A DNA stretch of 64,000 nucleotides from Rhodopseudomonas sp. (GTDB taxonomy: Bacteria; Pseudomonadota; Alphaproteobacteria; Rhizobiales; Xanthobacteraceae), in the NCBI RefSeq assembly GCF_013377015.1, contig NZ_JACABA010000001.1, forward strand, positions 269,554-333,553, read 5' to 3'. A model generated the notes under the pieces. That model worked only from the letters and a program-made list of their open reading frames with translations. It was not told the origin of the DNA and searched no databases. Position numbers and translations under genes: made by a program. Shown in pieces: positions 8,206-16,731 of the stretch (positions within the stretch are counted from its first letter, which is position 1; every line of letters begins with the position of its first letter).

Positions 8206-8233
8206 TTTCAATGCCTTCCTGATCCGCGCTGGA

Positions 8234-8253
8234 CGCCGACCTTCAGGTCGGCG
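8234..8253 (-). promoter_or_regulatory. hairpin in the flagellin 1 mRNA leader
   Basis: CGCCGACC-TTCA-GGTCGGCG, a perfect 8-bp stem with a 4-nt loop, about 29 nt upstream of the flagellin 1 ATG and 21 nt upstream of its Shine-Dalgarno site. There is no U-tract, so it is not a terminator. A structured leader is a plausible FlbT target; this is inference. No equivalent perfect stem was seen before flagellin 2. Confidence 0.5.
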
Positions 8254-8434
8254 AGCATGGACGTCCGGGGCAACCGAGTTGCCGGTGGGACGTTGCCGGT
8301 GATGTTTTAGACGCCTGTTCTGGAGAGGGACCTCGGACGCACATACAGGGTGCGACCCGGATCAACGCGGCCGATTCTCGGCCTACCTCATTCCTACTTA
8401 CCTCAAGTCTTATTCGGTACAATTTAAGATATGG

Positions 8435-8450
8435 TTAACAGCGAATTAAG
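8435..8450 (-). promoter_or_regulatory. CtrA box upstream of flagellin 1
   Basis: On the minus strand the sequence is TTAA-TTCGCTG-TTAAC, a perfect match to the CtrA consensus TTAA-N7-TTAAC in the orientation of flagellin 1, about 230 bp before its ATG. The position is far from the start codon but allows for a long leader. Confidence 0.55.
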
Positions 8451-8508
8451 ACCGCGGCGCCGAACCGGCCGATCGCCGAAAAAATTGAAAATACGGGTTT
8501 TCCAACGC

Positions 8509-8536
8509 AAAAACGGCGGGGTTTCCCCCGCCGTTT
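8509..8536 (-). terminator. terminator of flagellin gene 2
   Basis: Perfect 11-bp stem AAACGGCGGGG / CCCCGCCGTTT with loop TTTC. On the minus strand it is followed by further Ts (TTTTTGCG). It lies about 30 bp after the flagellin 2 stop. Confidence 0.85.
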
Positions 8537-8566
8537 CCGTTCGTACTTTCTGTACGTCTGGTGCGA

Positions 8567-10813
8567 TTAGCGCAGCAGCTGCAGCACGCTCTGCTGCGAG
8601 GTGTTGGCCAGCGACAGCGCGGACACCGCGATCGACTGGCGGGTCGACAGCGCCTGGCTGTTGGCCGCTTCCTCGTTGGTGTCGGCCAGCGTCAGGTTCG
8701 ACGAACCGGTCTGCAGCACGCCGATCAGGTCCTTCGAGAAGGCCTGGCGGGTCTGCACGATGGTCAGGTTCGAACCCAGCGCGGAGGCCTGGGTGCGCAG
8801 CGTGGTCGACGCGGCGTTCAACGTCGCCAGGGTCTTGTTCGTCGACGAGTTGTCGATGAAGTCGGATCCGGCGGTCAGGTTCGCCAGGCCGAGGCCGGAC
8901 GAATTGTAGGTGACGCCGGTGATGTTCAGCGTCGACTTGCCGGTTTCGTTGAACACCAGCTTCAGGGTGTCGCCGCCGAGCAGGTTGACGCCGTTGAACG
9001 AGGCGTCCTGGGCAGTGGTGTTGATCTGCGTCAGAACGTCATTGTACTGCTTCACCAGGTTGGCGCGGGTGGTCTGCGCCGCGGTGTCGGCGACCGGAGC
9101 CGACGGCACCGAGAAGGTCAGCGCCGTGGTCAGGGTGCCACCGATGGTGCCACCGTCGACCGAGGAGCCGAGCGTCGAGGATGCGTAGTCGTTCGAGGCC
9201 GAGATCGTCAGCTTGCCGGTGGCATCGACGGTCGCGGTCTGGTTGTTGGCCTGCAGCGCGGTATTGAGCTGGGCCAGCGTCTTGACCGTACCATTGGTGC
9301 CGTCGCCGAAGGTGACGCTGACAGCCGTGCCGCCCTTGAAGGACGAGAACGACAGGGTCTTGCCGTTGACGCCGCCGCTGCTGGCGTTGCGCGCCGCAGT
9401 GAAGGCGTTGTCGGTTCCGGTGGTGCCGTTCAACCCGAGCACCGAGAGGGCGTTACCAGCGCCGCCCGCGATGTTGAGGTCGGCGGAGGTGCCGGTGCTG
9501 AGCTTCAGCGTACCATTGGTATTGACCGACGAGTTGGTGTCGCCCGAGGTGGTGGCCAGGGTCGCACCGCTCGCAGCCAGCGTCGCAACCTGGACGCCGG
9601 TGGCGAGATCGACCGCCGTCAGCGCGTCCGCGAGAGTGGCGGACTGCAGATAGACCGTCGAATTGCCGCTGCCGTCGGTCTCGATGTTGCCGGTGATGCC
9701 GGTGTGGGTCGAGGACGCCGCCGGCTTCGCCGCGTTGGTGAAGGTGATGGTCTTGCCGTTGACGTTCAGGGTCGATCCGTCCTGGATCAGCGAGCCAACG
9801 GTGGCGGCGCTGGTGGTGCGGGTCGCGCTGATGGTCGCGGTGCCGGAACCGAGCGCCGAGGTGAGACCGAACGCCTTCAGGAAGTCGGCCTTGCCGGAGA
9901 CGCTGAGATCGCCACCGGTCGAGCTCTGCAGGGTGATCGCACCGCCGGTGATCGACGACAGGGTCTGGCCTGCATTGGCCGTCACCGTGCCGGCGTTGTT
10001 GTAGGCAGCGCCCGAAGCCAGATCGATCGCATGCAACACGTCGCCGACCGTGGCGGTCGAAGAGGTGGTGCTGGCGCCGATATAGATCGTGGAGTTGCCG
10101 CTGGTGTCGACCGTCAAGTTACCGGAGATGGTGCTGCCGGTCGGAGCGGTGGTGGGAACCGCGCCTGCCTTGAAGGTGATGGTCTTGCCGTTGACGGTGA
10201 AGCTGTCGCCGTCCGCGACGGTTGCGGTGCCAATGGCGGGGTTCGCGCCGCCGGTGTCGTTGAGCTTGGTCGCCGTGGTGATCGCAGCCGGGGTCGTCGC
10301 CGTGTCGTTGACAACGGAGCCGACCTTGGTGCCGGAAACGCCGCCCAGGGTCTTGGTTGCAACGACCGCGGTGGTGCCGCCGGCTGCGCCGGAAACCAGC
10401 ACGTTGCCGATCGCCGAGGTGTTGACGTAGCTGGTGGTGCCGCGCAGATCGTCGGCGGTGGCGCCGGTGATCGTGGTCGAGACGTTCGACTTGGTCGAAT
10501 AGCCCGACGTGGTCTGCAGCGCCTGGTTGGCGATCGACTTGGCGGAGTCAACCAGCTTGTTCAGCGAGCTGATGCCGGTATTGGCAGCCTGCAGGATCTG
10601 CACACCGTTGCCGATGCCGTCGAGCAGGTTGTTGATGTCGGAAGCGCGGCTGTCGAGGGCCGCGGCAGTGAAGAAGTTGGTGGGGTTATCGAGCGCCGTG
10701 TTGACCTTCTTGCCGGACGAGAGGCGGCTCTGGGTCGTGGCGAGGAGGTCCGCGGTGGCCTGCAACGACGACAGGTTCTGGCGGACGGCATTCGAGAGAA
10801 CGATACCTGACAT
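8567..10813 (-). CDS. fliC: flagellin 2, large (thick-filament type)
   Basis: 748 residues, a paralogue of flagellin 1. The ends are nearly identical (SSLQATADLLATTQSRLSSGKKVNT at the N-terminus; the C-terminus ends SLANTSQQSVLQLLR), while the central surface-exposed region differs. It again contains two copies of the module of about 130 residues (VADGDSFTVNGKTITF and QDGSTLNVNGKTITF). The ATG has the same AGGAAGG spacing as flagellin 1, which points to common translational control. A separate terminator and long upstream gap indicate an independent transcript. Both proteins would be co-polymerised or used alternatively in the filament; sequence alone does not decide this. Confidence 0.96.
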   Translation of the reverse strand: MSGIVLSNAVRQNLSSLQATADLLATTQSRLSSGKKVNTALDNPTNFFTAAALDSRASDINNLLDGIGNGVQILQAANTGISSLNKLVDSAKSIANQALQTTSGYSTKSNVSTTITGATADDLRGTTSYVNTSAIGNVLVSGAAGGTTAVVATKTLGGVSGTKVGSVVNDTATTPAAITTATKLNDTGGANPAIGTATVADGDSFTVNGKTITFKAGAVPTTAPTGSTISGNLTVDTSGNSTIYIGASTTSSTATVGDVLHAIDLASGAAYNNAGTVTANAGQTLSSITGGAITLQSSTGGDLSVSGKADFLKAFGLTSALGSGTATISATRTTSAATVGSLIQDGSTLNVNGKTITFTNAAKPAASSTHTGITGNIETDGSGNSTVYLQSATLADALTAVDLATGVQVATLAASGATLATTSGDTNSSVNTNGTLKLSTGTSADLNIAGGAGNALSVLGLNGTTGTDNAFTAARNASSGGVNGKTLSFSSFKGGTAVSVTFGDGTNGTVKTLAQLNTALQANNQTATVDATGKLTISASNDYASSTLGSSVDGGTIGGTLTTALTFSVPSAPVADTAAQTTRANLVKQYNDVLTQINTTAQDASFNGVNLLGGDTLKLVFNETGKSTLNITGVTYNSSGLGLANLTAGSDFIDNSSTNKTLATLNAASTTLRTQASALGSNLTIVQTRQAFSKDLIGVLQTGSSNLTLADTNEEAANSQALSTRQSIAVSALSLANTSQQSVLQLLR

Positions 10814-11136
10814 TTTTGAAACCTTCCTGGTTTAAGCAACTACGATCTTCTTGATCGATCCGGGGAAGATGAACTGCAGACTCTAAGAATGCGTAAAGAA
10901 CATGCATCGAGTTTAGCCGGCGAGAATCCCAGTATTTACACGGGTTTCTGCGAATTCAGTACGCCCGTTGCACAGCGAATGCGCAACTTGAGCGACGCCG
11001 CCGGAGGGCTGCTGAAGCAGGAAAACATCTGATTTTGCGAGTTTTCAGGGTCGCGAAGCAGCGGCGCGGCCGCTGGGGACGCCGGTCGGGCGCCTCAAAA
11101 AAAGAAACCGCTGTTAGTCAGAAACAATTAACCTAT
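10814..11136. promoter_or_regulatory. flagellin 2 upstream region
   Basis: A 323-bp gap between flgL and flagellin 2, AT-richer than its surroundings. It carries the AGGAAGG ribosome binding site and an AT-rich tract around 10875-10945. I see no CtrA box or sigma-54 element here, unlike the flagellin 1 and flgE upstream regions. On the minus strand TAAA-N13-GCCGGCTAA is a weak sigma-28-like possibility with short spacing. Confidence 0.35.
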
Positions 11137-12723
11137 CTAAAGAAACTTGACCAAGCTCATTTTATAGAGATCCGACGTGGTCTGATACGACGCCTGCAAC
11201 GCGGTCTGCAGCGCCAGGATCTTGGTCGCGACCTCGTCGTTGTTGATGCCCTCGATCGAATCCAGCATCGTTTGGGAAATCGTCTTGGTCTGGACCTGGC
11301 GGTCGGCGGTGGCCTTGATCGAGGCCTGGGCGCCGGCGACGTCGGCCTGGATGTCCTGAATCGTCTGGGTGCCAGGGATGATCGCCAAATTCTGCGCGAC
11401 GCGCTGACTCAGCGCCGCGATCTTGCCGCTGGCATTGAAGTCCGTGACCTTGGTCGAGACCGCCGCAAACACCGCTACGGCCTGCAACTGCACGCGCAGC
11501 GCCTGCTCGTCGGCGCGGGCACCATACTGCACGGTGATGGCCTCATCGACCCGCGCCACCGCTGTGCCGCGCGCCGGATCAGTCGCGGAATCCGCTTCGC
11601 CATTATACCAGAAAACGGTGTCAGCCTTGGTACCTGCCACCATCGTGGTCGCGGTATCGAGCGGCGCGGTTGCGATCCGCTGCGGCGGCTCCCCGAAGAA
11701 CTCGTTGCCGGCCTGGATCGCGGAGGCCGCGGCCATCGGCCCGTTGGCGAGGTTCTGGATCGACTTCGTCAGCTCGGTGTTCAGGCTGGCGGCGGTTGCC
11801 GTATTATTGGCGCCGATCAGAAAGCTGTTGGCGGCCAGCGGCGTGGTCGCCGATGCCGTCATCACGATATCCTCGGAGGTGCCGTCCGGCATCTTGAAGG
11901 TGAACTTGATGGTATCGCCGTCCTGCGGCACGGAAGTGCCGAGATCGACGCTCATGGTCCGCTGCGCCGGCGCCGCCGGCAGCGCCGGGGGGATCGTGGT
12001 CGGCAGCACCACCGGCTGGGTCACTGTGGCGCCGGTATTGGTCAGCGAGGTCGCCACTGCCGTGAGCTTGATGCCGAACGGGTTCGCCGTCAGCGGCGGC
12101 GCCGGGGTGGTGTCCTGCTCGGTCAATGTCACCGCAGTCGGCGCCACGCCGACCGCGCTGGAAATTCGCCCGGTCGCCGGCTGCCCGGGAATTACGGTGC
12201 CGAGGTCGGCGGTGAGACGGTCGGCGATCACCTGCTTGAGGCCGGCAACGCCGGCGCCGTTGCCGTTCATGATGACGTCGGCCGGCGTCACCGGAGAGGT
12301 GTCGGTGGCGCGGCCCGAGAACAGGTAGCGATCGCCCGACTGCGCGTTGAGCATGTCGACCGAATCCAGGAAATCCAGCGAGGCGGTCTTCTGCCCCGCG
12401 GTCTGCCCAGTGTTGTCAAGCGTGTTGCCGGCGGCGACCGCGGCACCCTTCACTTCGGAGTTGATCTTGGTCAGCCGCGTCAACGACAGGTTCATCACGT
12501 CGAGCCGCGTGTTGACGTTGGTCGCGGTGTCCGCATAGCTCGCCAAGCCGGCGATCTGGGCGCGCAACCCGACTGCGAGGCTGCGGCCGTCGCCCTGCCC
12601 GGCATAGGTGGTGGAAATCTTGCCGCTGGCGAGCTGCTGCGTCAGCGTGTCGAGCTGGCTGCGCAGGTTGAGGATGCCGGTGCCGATGTAGGAGGTTCGT
12701 CCGCTGACGCCGCTGATGGTCAT
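11137..12723 (-). CDS. flgL: flagellar hook-filament junction protein FlgL (HAP3)
   Basis: 528 residues. FlgL joins the hook to the filament and is flagellin-like at both ends. The N-terminus TSYIGTGILNLRSQLDTLTQQLASGKI and the C-terminus ALQASYQTTSDLYKMSLVKFL form the D0/D1 coiled coil. It is much longer than the roughly 317 residues of enterobacterial FlgL because of a middle insertion (about 160-400) rich in Thr/Pro/Ala. It starts 8 bp after the flgK stop, so flgE-flgK-flgL form one operon. It is exported by the flagellar type III apparatus after hook completion. Confidence 0.93.
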   Translation of the reverse strand: MTISGVSGRTSYIGTGILNLRSQLDTLTQQLASGKISTTYAGQGDGRSLAVGLRAQIAGLASYADTATNVNTRLDVMNLSLTRLTKINSEVKGAAVAAGNTLDNTGQTAGQKTASLDFLDSVDMLNAQSGDRYLFSGRATDTSPVTPADVIMNGNGAGVAGLKQVIADRLTADLGTVIPGQPATGRISSAVGVAPTAVTLTEQDTTPAPPLTANPFGIKLTAVATSLTNTGATVTQPVVLPTTIPPALPAAPAQRTMSVDLGTSVPQDGDTIKFTFKMPDGTSEDIVMTASATTPLAANSFLIGANNTATAASLNTELTKSIQNLANGPMAAASAIQAGNEFFGEPPQRIATAPLDTATTMVAGTKADTVFWYNGEADSATDPARGTAVARVDEAITVQYGARADEQALRVQLQAVAVFAAVSTKVTDFNASGKIAALSQRVAQNLAIIPGTQTIQDIQADVAGAQASIKATADRQVQTKTISQTMLDSIEGINNDEVATKILALQTALQASYQTTSDLYKMSLVKFL

Positions 12724-12731
12724 GATCTACC

Positions 12732-14615
12732 TCAAAATGCCTGCATCAGGGCTTTGTACATGTCGTTCACCGTCGACATCACCCGTGCATTGGCGGAGTA
12801 CGCGTTCTGCAGCGACAACAAATGCGCCATCTCCTCGTCGATGTTGACGCCGGAGGCCGCAGATAGTTTTTGCTGCAGCGTGTTGAGCACCACGTTCTGG
12901 CCGTCGGCGAGCTGCGATGCCGCCGCTGCGGTAGCGCCCTGGGTGCTGGTGATCTGCTGCATGAAGGACAAGAGCGTGCCCTTGAACGGCGCGCCGGCGC
13001 TACCGATCCCGGTGTCCGCCGAATATTGAAGCTTCGTTGTGTTCAGTTGCTGACTGATGAAGTCCGAGCGCGTGGTGTCGCCGGCAAGCGTCTGCGGCGA
13101 GGTGCTGTAGATCACCAGCCGCGACGGATCGGCGACCAGACCGGTGTTGACAGTGATCCGTCCGGCGAAGCCGGTGACCTGCGAGCCCCGCGCGCTGATC
13201 GCGCCGGTGTAGGAGGCGCCACCGTCGGTGAACAGCGGCAGCTCGGCACTGCCGGCGGTCAGCGAGGTCTGAGTCTTGGTGGTGGAAGCCGCGTTCACCG
13301 TGGAGAAGCCGGCATTGTTGGTGACGGTCAGCACCTGTGGCGGCGAGGTGCCGGCGAATTGCAGATTGGAGGTGCCGAGCGCGGCGTTGAGCTGGTTCAC
13401 CACCGAGGCGAAGCTGCCGGAAAAATCCACCCCGACCACGGTGTCGTTCGGATTGGGAGTGGTGGTCGCCGGCAGCGGCAGCACCGAGGGATCGTCGACC
13501 CGCACGATGGTCACCGATTTTTGGGTGCCGCTGGCGGTGTCGGTATACGTGACGTTAATGGTGTTGCCGGTCTGCAGCCCAGTAAGATCGAGCTGGAAGC
13601 CGGTCGGCGTCGCCGGCGATGCCGGAAACACCGTACCGCCGGTGGTCTTGTCGGACAAGGTGCTCGACATCGCCGCGGCGAGATGATCGATCTGGGTTTG
13701 CGCATCGACCAGCGTCTTGTCACGCAGTTCAACATAGGCGGCGATCTTGCCGGACTTGATTGTATTGGTGAGGTCGATCGCGCCGCCATTCGAATAGCTG
13801 ACCTTGATCGAGCCGAGCGCACTGAGCGACGCCTGCGAATTCCACAGCGTGTTCGGTGTCACCGTACCCTGGGCGTCGAACGTCAGATTTGCCGCCTCGT
13901 TGCCGACCAGTTGCACGCCGGAATTGGTGAACACCGTGACCTGATTGGCGCCGTTGGTGGTGACGCGGATATCCATCAGCTGCGAGAGCTGGGTGATGTA
14001 CTGGTCGCGCTGGTCGAGCAATGCCGCGGTCGCGGAGTCGGTGGAGGTGCCGCCGAGCGGGTTGGTCTGCAGATGGTTGTTGATGTTGGCGATCTGCTTC
14101 ATCAGATCGTTGGCGCTGGCGACGCTGTCGCTGATCCCGGTCTCGGCGGTACCGCGCAGGGTCTGGATCGCCTGCGTCATCGAATTGAGCTGCTGCGCCA
14201 TCACCTGCGCCGCGTTGACCACGCCGATCCGCGCCGACTGGCTGTCCGGGCTAGTGGACAGCGCCTGCACCGCGGCGGTGAGGCCGTTGAAGGAGCTCTC
14301 CAGCGTGCCGGTGGAATCCGGATTGCCGTAGATGCTCTGCAACTGCTTCAGGATGTCGGATTTCAGCGAGGCGTAGGCGGCGCCAGAGGTCTCGGTGCGC
14401 AACTGCGCCTGAATATAGGCGTCGAGCTCGCGGTTGACGCCGACCACGCTGATGCCCGACCCGATCGAGCCGGTGTTGGTGGTGACCTGATCGATCGCCT
14501 TGCGGACGTAGCCCGGGGTCTCCGCGTTGGCGACGTTCGACGACACCAGCGCCATCGTCGCCTGGTTGACGCGAAGGCCGGCCATTGCGATTGATAGTGC
14601 GTCACCCAAACTCAT
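12732..14615 (-). CDS. flgK: flagellar hook-associated protein FlgK (HAP1)
   Basis: 627 residues. FlgK is the first hook-filament junction protein. The N-terminus SIAMAGLRVNQATMALVSSNVANAETPGYVRK is the conserved rod/hook-family motif, and the C-terminus MAHLLSLQNAYSANARVMSTVNDMYKALMQAF is the family's terminal coiled coil. The long central region is Thr/Ser/Ala-rich. It lies between flgE (46-bp gap) and flgL (8-bp gap). The Shine-Dalgarno site is weak, so translation may depend on the operon transcript. Normal size for rhizobial FlgK. Confidence 0.95.
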   Translation of the reverse strand: MSLGDALSIAMAGLRVNQATMALVSSNVANAETPGYVRKAIDQVTTNTGSIGSGISVVGVNRELDAYIQAQLRTETSGAAYASLKSDILKQLQSIYGNPDSTGTLESSFNGLTAAVQALSTSPDSQSARIGVVNAAQVMAQQLNSMTQAIQTLRGTAETGISDSVASANDLMKQIANINNHLQTNPLGGTSTDSATAALLDQRDQYITQLSQLMDIRVTTNGANQVTVFTNSGVQLVGNEAANLTFDAQGTVTPNTLWNSQASLSALGSIKVSYSNGGAIDLTNTIKSGKIAAYVELRDKTLVDAQTQIDHLAAAMSSTLSDKTTGGTVFPASPATPTGFQLDLTGLQTGNTINVTYTDTASGTQKSVTIVRVDDPSVLPLPATTTPNPNDTVVGVDFSGSFASVVNQLNAALGTSNLQFAGTSPPQVLTVTNNAGFSTVNAASTTKTQTSLTAGSAELPLFTDGGASYTGAISARGSQVTGFAGRITVNTGLVADPSRLVIYSTSPQTLAGDTTRSDFISQQLNTTKLQYSADTGIGSAGAPFKGTLLSFMQQITSTQGATAAAASQLADGQNVVLNTLQQKLSAASGVNIDEEMAHLLSLQNAYSANARVMSTVNDMYKALMQAF

Positions 14616-14661
14616 GACAAGCGCCGATCCAAACCGTTACCGCGGGCGAAGGCCGCGCGGA

Positions 14662-16509
14662 CTATCGCATCACGTTCAACAGATCCTGTACCATGGTGTT
14701 CGCCGTGGTGATCACCTTGGTGTTGGCCGAATAGGCCTGCTGGGTGACGATCAGTTTGGTGAATTCGTCGGCGATGTCGGTATTGGAGGATTCCAGCGAG
14801 GCACCGGAAATACTGCCGCCCTTGCCGTACAATGCCGCGCCGGATTCATTGGTGGTCTCGAACGCGCCGCCGTCGATGCGCTTCAGGAAGTTCGCGCCGT
14901 TGAAGGTGGCGACGCTGACTTCGGCGAGATCGATGTTGCGGCCGTTGGAATAGGCGCCGACTACGCGGCCGTCATTGCTGACCGACACGCTCTTGAGCTG
15001 GCCGGCAGCGTAGCCGTCCTGGTTGAGCTGATTGACCTGGGCGTTGCCGTTGGTGTCGGCGAACTGCGTGAGGCCGCCGGTGCCGAACGCCATGGTGACG
15101 TTGCCGAGGCTGACACCGCTCACCGAGAGGCCGGTCAGGGTGATCTGCCCGATCACCGGCTGCATCTGGCCGTTGCTGCCGAATTTGAAATCAGTCCCGA
15201 CGTTGACCCATCCCACCGTCGCACCCGTTGCTTGCGGGTTGGTCTGGTAGAATAGATTCCAGGTATCGGTGCCGCCCTGCGCCGCGGAGGCGATTTTCGC
15301 CCAGCGGAACTGCAGGTTCACCGGCGCGCCGTTGCCGTCATAGGCGGTGGTGGCACCACCGCTGATCGATTCGTCGAGGAAAGTCTGATTGTCGCTGCCA
15401 ATCACACTTCCGGTGCCGGCGGTGCCGCCGCCGCTGCGCAGCGCCACCAAGGTGCCGGAGAAGCCGAGCGCACCGAAAGCCGTGGTCGAGGTCGACGAAA
15501 TTTCGATGTCGTTGGCGGTGCCGCTATTCAGGGTGATGGCGCCGCCCGACACCGCCGAGGGTGGCGACGGCGAGACGTTGCCGGAGAGACCGTCGATGGT
15601 GGTGAGCAGGCTGCCTACGGTGGCGGTGGCGAGATCGACGAAAGTGGTGCCGACCACCGGTGCCGGCGCAGCGCCGGTGTAGAATTGGATGGTGTTGGTG
15701 GTGGTGACACCGCCGGTGGTGGTTTTGAGGACGATGGTATCGCCGGAGGAAAAGCCGGTCGGCAGCGAATCGCTGCCGGCCGCGCCGGTCTTCAGCGCGG
15801 TGGTGGCGCTGATCGGTACCGCCGGGGTAGCGAAATTGTTGCGTGCGTTGCCGACAATGCCGGTATTAGAATAGGGCGTCGCGGGGGTGCCCAGGCTGCG
15901 CGGATTGGAGGCGAAATCCGCCGGCCGCAGCAGTTCCGATCCCGGCGCTGAGGTGTTGTGCTTGGTGGTCAGCGGATAGCTCGCGAGGTTGGCGCGGTAG
16001 TCGATCTTGGTGGTGGCCTGCGAGGGCAAAAAGTCATTCTGGAATTTCAGGATGTTGGGCGTGCTGCCGACCGGATTGCCGGTGGTGGAGTCGATCGGCA
16101 CGCCTTCCAGATAGTAGCCAGCGCCGTTCACCAGATAACCGTTCTTGTCGAGCGAGAAGTCGCCGCGGCGCGTGTAGTTGTTGACGCCGGTGAAGATCGG
16201 GTTGTTGTCGGAGAAGGAGCCCGGCTTCTGCACCGCGAAGAAGCCGTCACCGTTGATCGCCATGTAGGTCGACACTGACGCCGACTGTACCGAGCCCTGG
16301 AGCGTGTTGGTGCTGCGCGACTGCGAGGTCACTGAGCCCGCGAGCTGCTGGGTCACGCCGGTTTGCGGGATCAGGTCGAGGAAGCTGGTATCGATCCGCT
16401 TGAACGCGGTGGTTTGTGAGTTTGCGATGTTTCCGGAGATATTTTCCAGCGCGTAGGAATTCGCGCGCAGGCCCGCGACCGATGTGGTCAGAGCGCCGAA
16501 GATACCCAT
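14662..16509 (-). CDS. flgE: flagellar hook protein FlgE, enlarged
   Basis: 615 residues, against about 400 in enterobacteria. FlgE polymerises into the hook. The true start is the ATG at 16509 (MGIFGALTTSVAGLRANSYALENISGNIANSQTTAFKR), preceded by GGAG; the track ORF adds 31 residues. The C-terminus (TVQQAYSANTKVITTANTMVQDLLNVMR) is conserved. The middle carries an inserted region with GDTIVLKTT..., DLATATVGSLLTTIDGL, SGGAITLNSGTANDIEI and FGALGF, which matches the module in the two flagellins. It is the first gene of flgE-flgK-flgL, with a near-perfect sigma-54 promoter 78-92 bp upstream. Confidence 0.93.
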   Translation of the reverse strand: MGIFGALTTSVAGLRANSYALENISGNIANSQTTAFKRIDTSFLDLIPQTGVTQQLAGSVTSQSRSTNTLQGSVQSASVSTYMAINGDGFFAVQKPGSFSDNNPIFTGVNNYTRRGDFSLDKNGYLVNGAGYYLEGVPIDSTTGNPVGSTPNILKFQNDFLPSQATTKIDYRANLASYPLTTKHNTSAPGSELLRPADFASNPRSLGTPATPYSNTGIVGNARNNFATPAVPISATTALKTGAAGSDSLPTGFSSGDTIVLKTTTGGVTTTNTIQFYTGAAPAPVVGTTFVDLATATVGSLLTTIDGLSGNVSPSPPSAVSGGAITLNSGTANDIEISSTSTTAFGALGFSGTLVALRSGGGTAGTGSVIGSDNQTFLDESISGGATTAYDGNGAPVNLQFRWAKIASAAQGGTDTWNLFYQTNPQATGATVGWVNVGTDFKFGSNGQMQPVIGQITLTGLSVSGVSLGNVTMAFGTGGLTQFADTNGNAQVNQLNQDGYAAGQLKSVSVSNDGRVVGAYSNGRNIDLAEVSVATFNGANFLKRIDGGAFETTNESGAALYGKGGSISGASLESSNTDIADEFTKLIVTQQAYSANTKVITTANTMVQDLLNVMR

Positions 16510-16586
16510 ACTCACTTCTCCAAATTCGGGCCGCTGCTGCGACCGCTGTTTGCCAAGATCCCGAACGCAATCCGGACAACACAGGC

Positions 16587-16601
16587 GCAAGCACCGTGCC
16601 A
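16587..16601 (-). promoter_or_regulatory. sigma-54 (RpoN) promoter of flgE-flgK-flgL
   Basis: On the minus strand TGGCACGGTGCTTGC matches the RpoN consensus TGGCACG-N4-TTGC at every defined base. It ends 78 bp upstream of the flgE ATG. Hook operons in Caulobacter are class III sigma-54 genes activated by FlbD, so the match fits known biology. Confidence 0.85.
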
Positions 16602-16731
16602 AGGCAGAGAAGCTCGTATTTTCAGTGAGTTAGAAAATTCCCGAGGTCCCGGAGCCGGGGCGGAATTGCCGGGCGGGGCAACTATTGCCGGGGCGAAGCG
16701 GTGGGGCGGGAGCCGCGGCCGGCGCCGATCC

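Larger units (their letters stand above)
8206..8566. promoter_or_regulatory. flagellin 1 promoter and leader; flagellin 2 terminator
   Basis: This 361-bp gap has no gene. From flagellin 1 outward it holds the Shine-Dalgarno site, an 8-bp perfect hairpin (8234-8253), a 6-bp palindrome GGCCGA-TTC-TCGGCC (8369-8383), a CtrA-like box (8435-8450) and the terminator of flagellin 2 (8509-8536). Confidence 0.6.

Noticed and set aside
6415-10810. Plus-strand ORFs of 582 and 749 residues opposite the flagellins
   Set aside because: Antisense to unmistakable flagellin genes; composition (GGG/RR/QR-rich) is that of reverse-frame translation.
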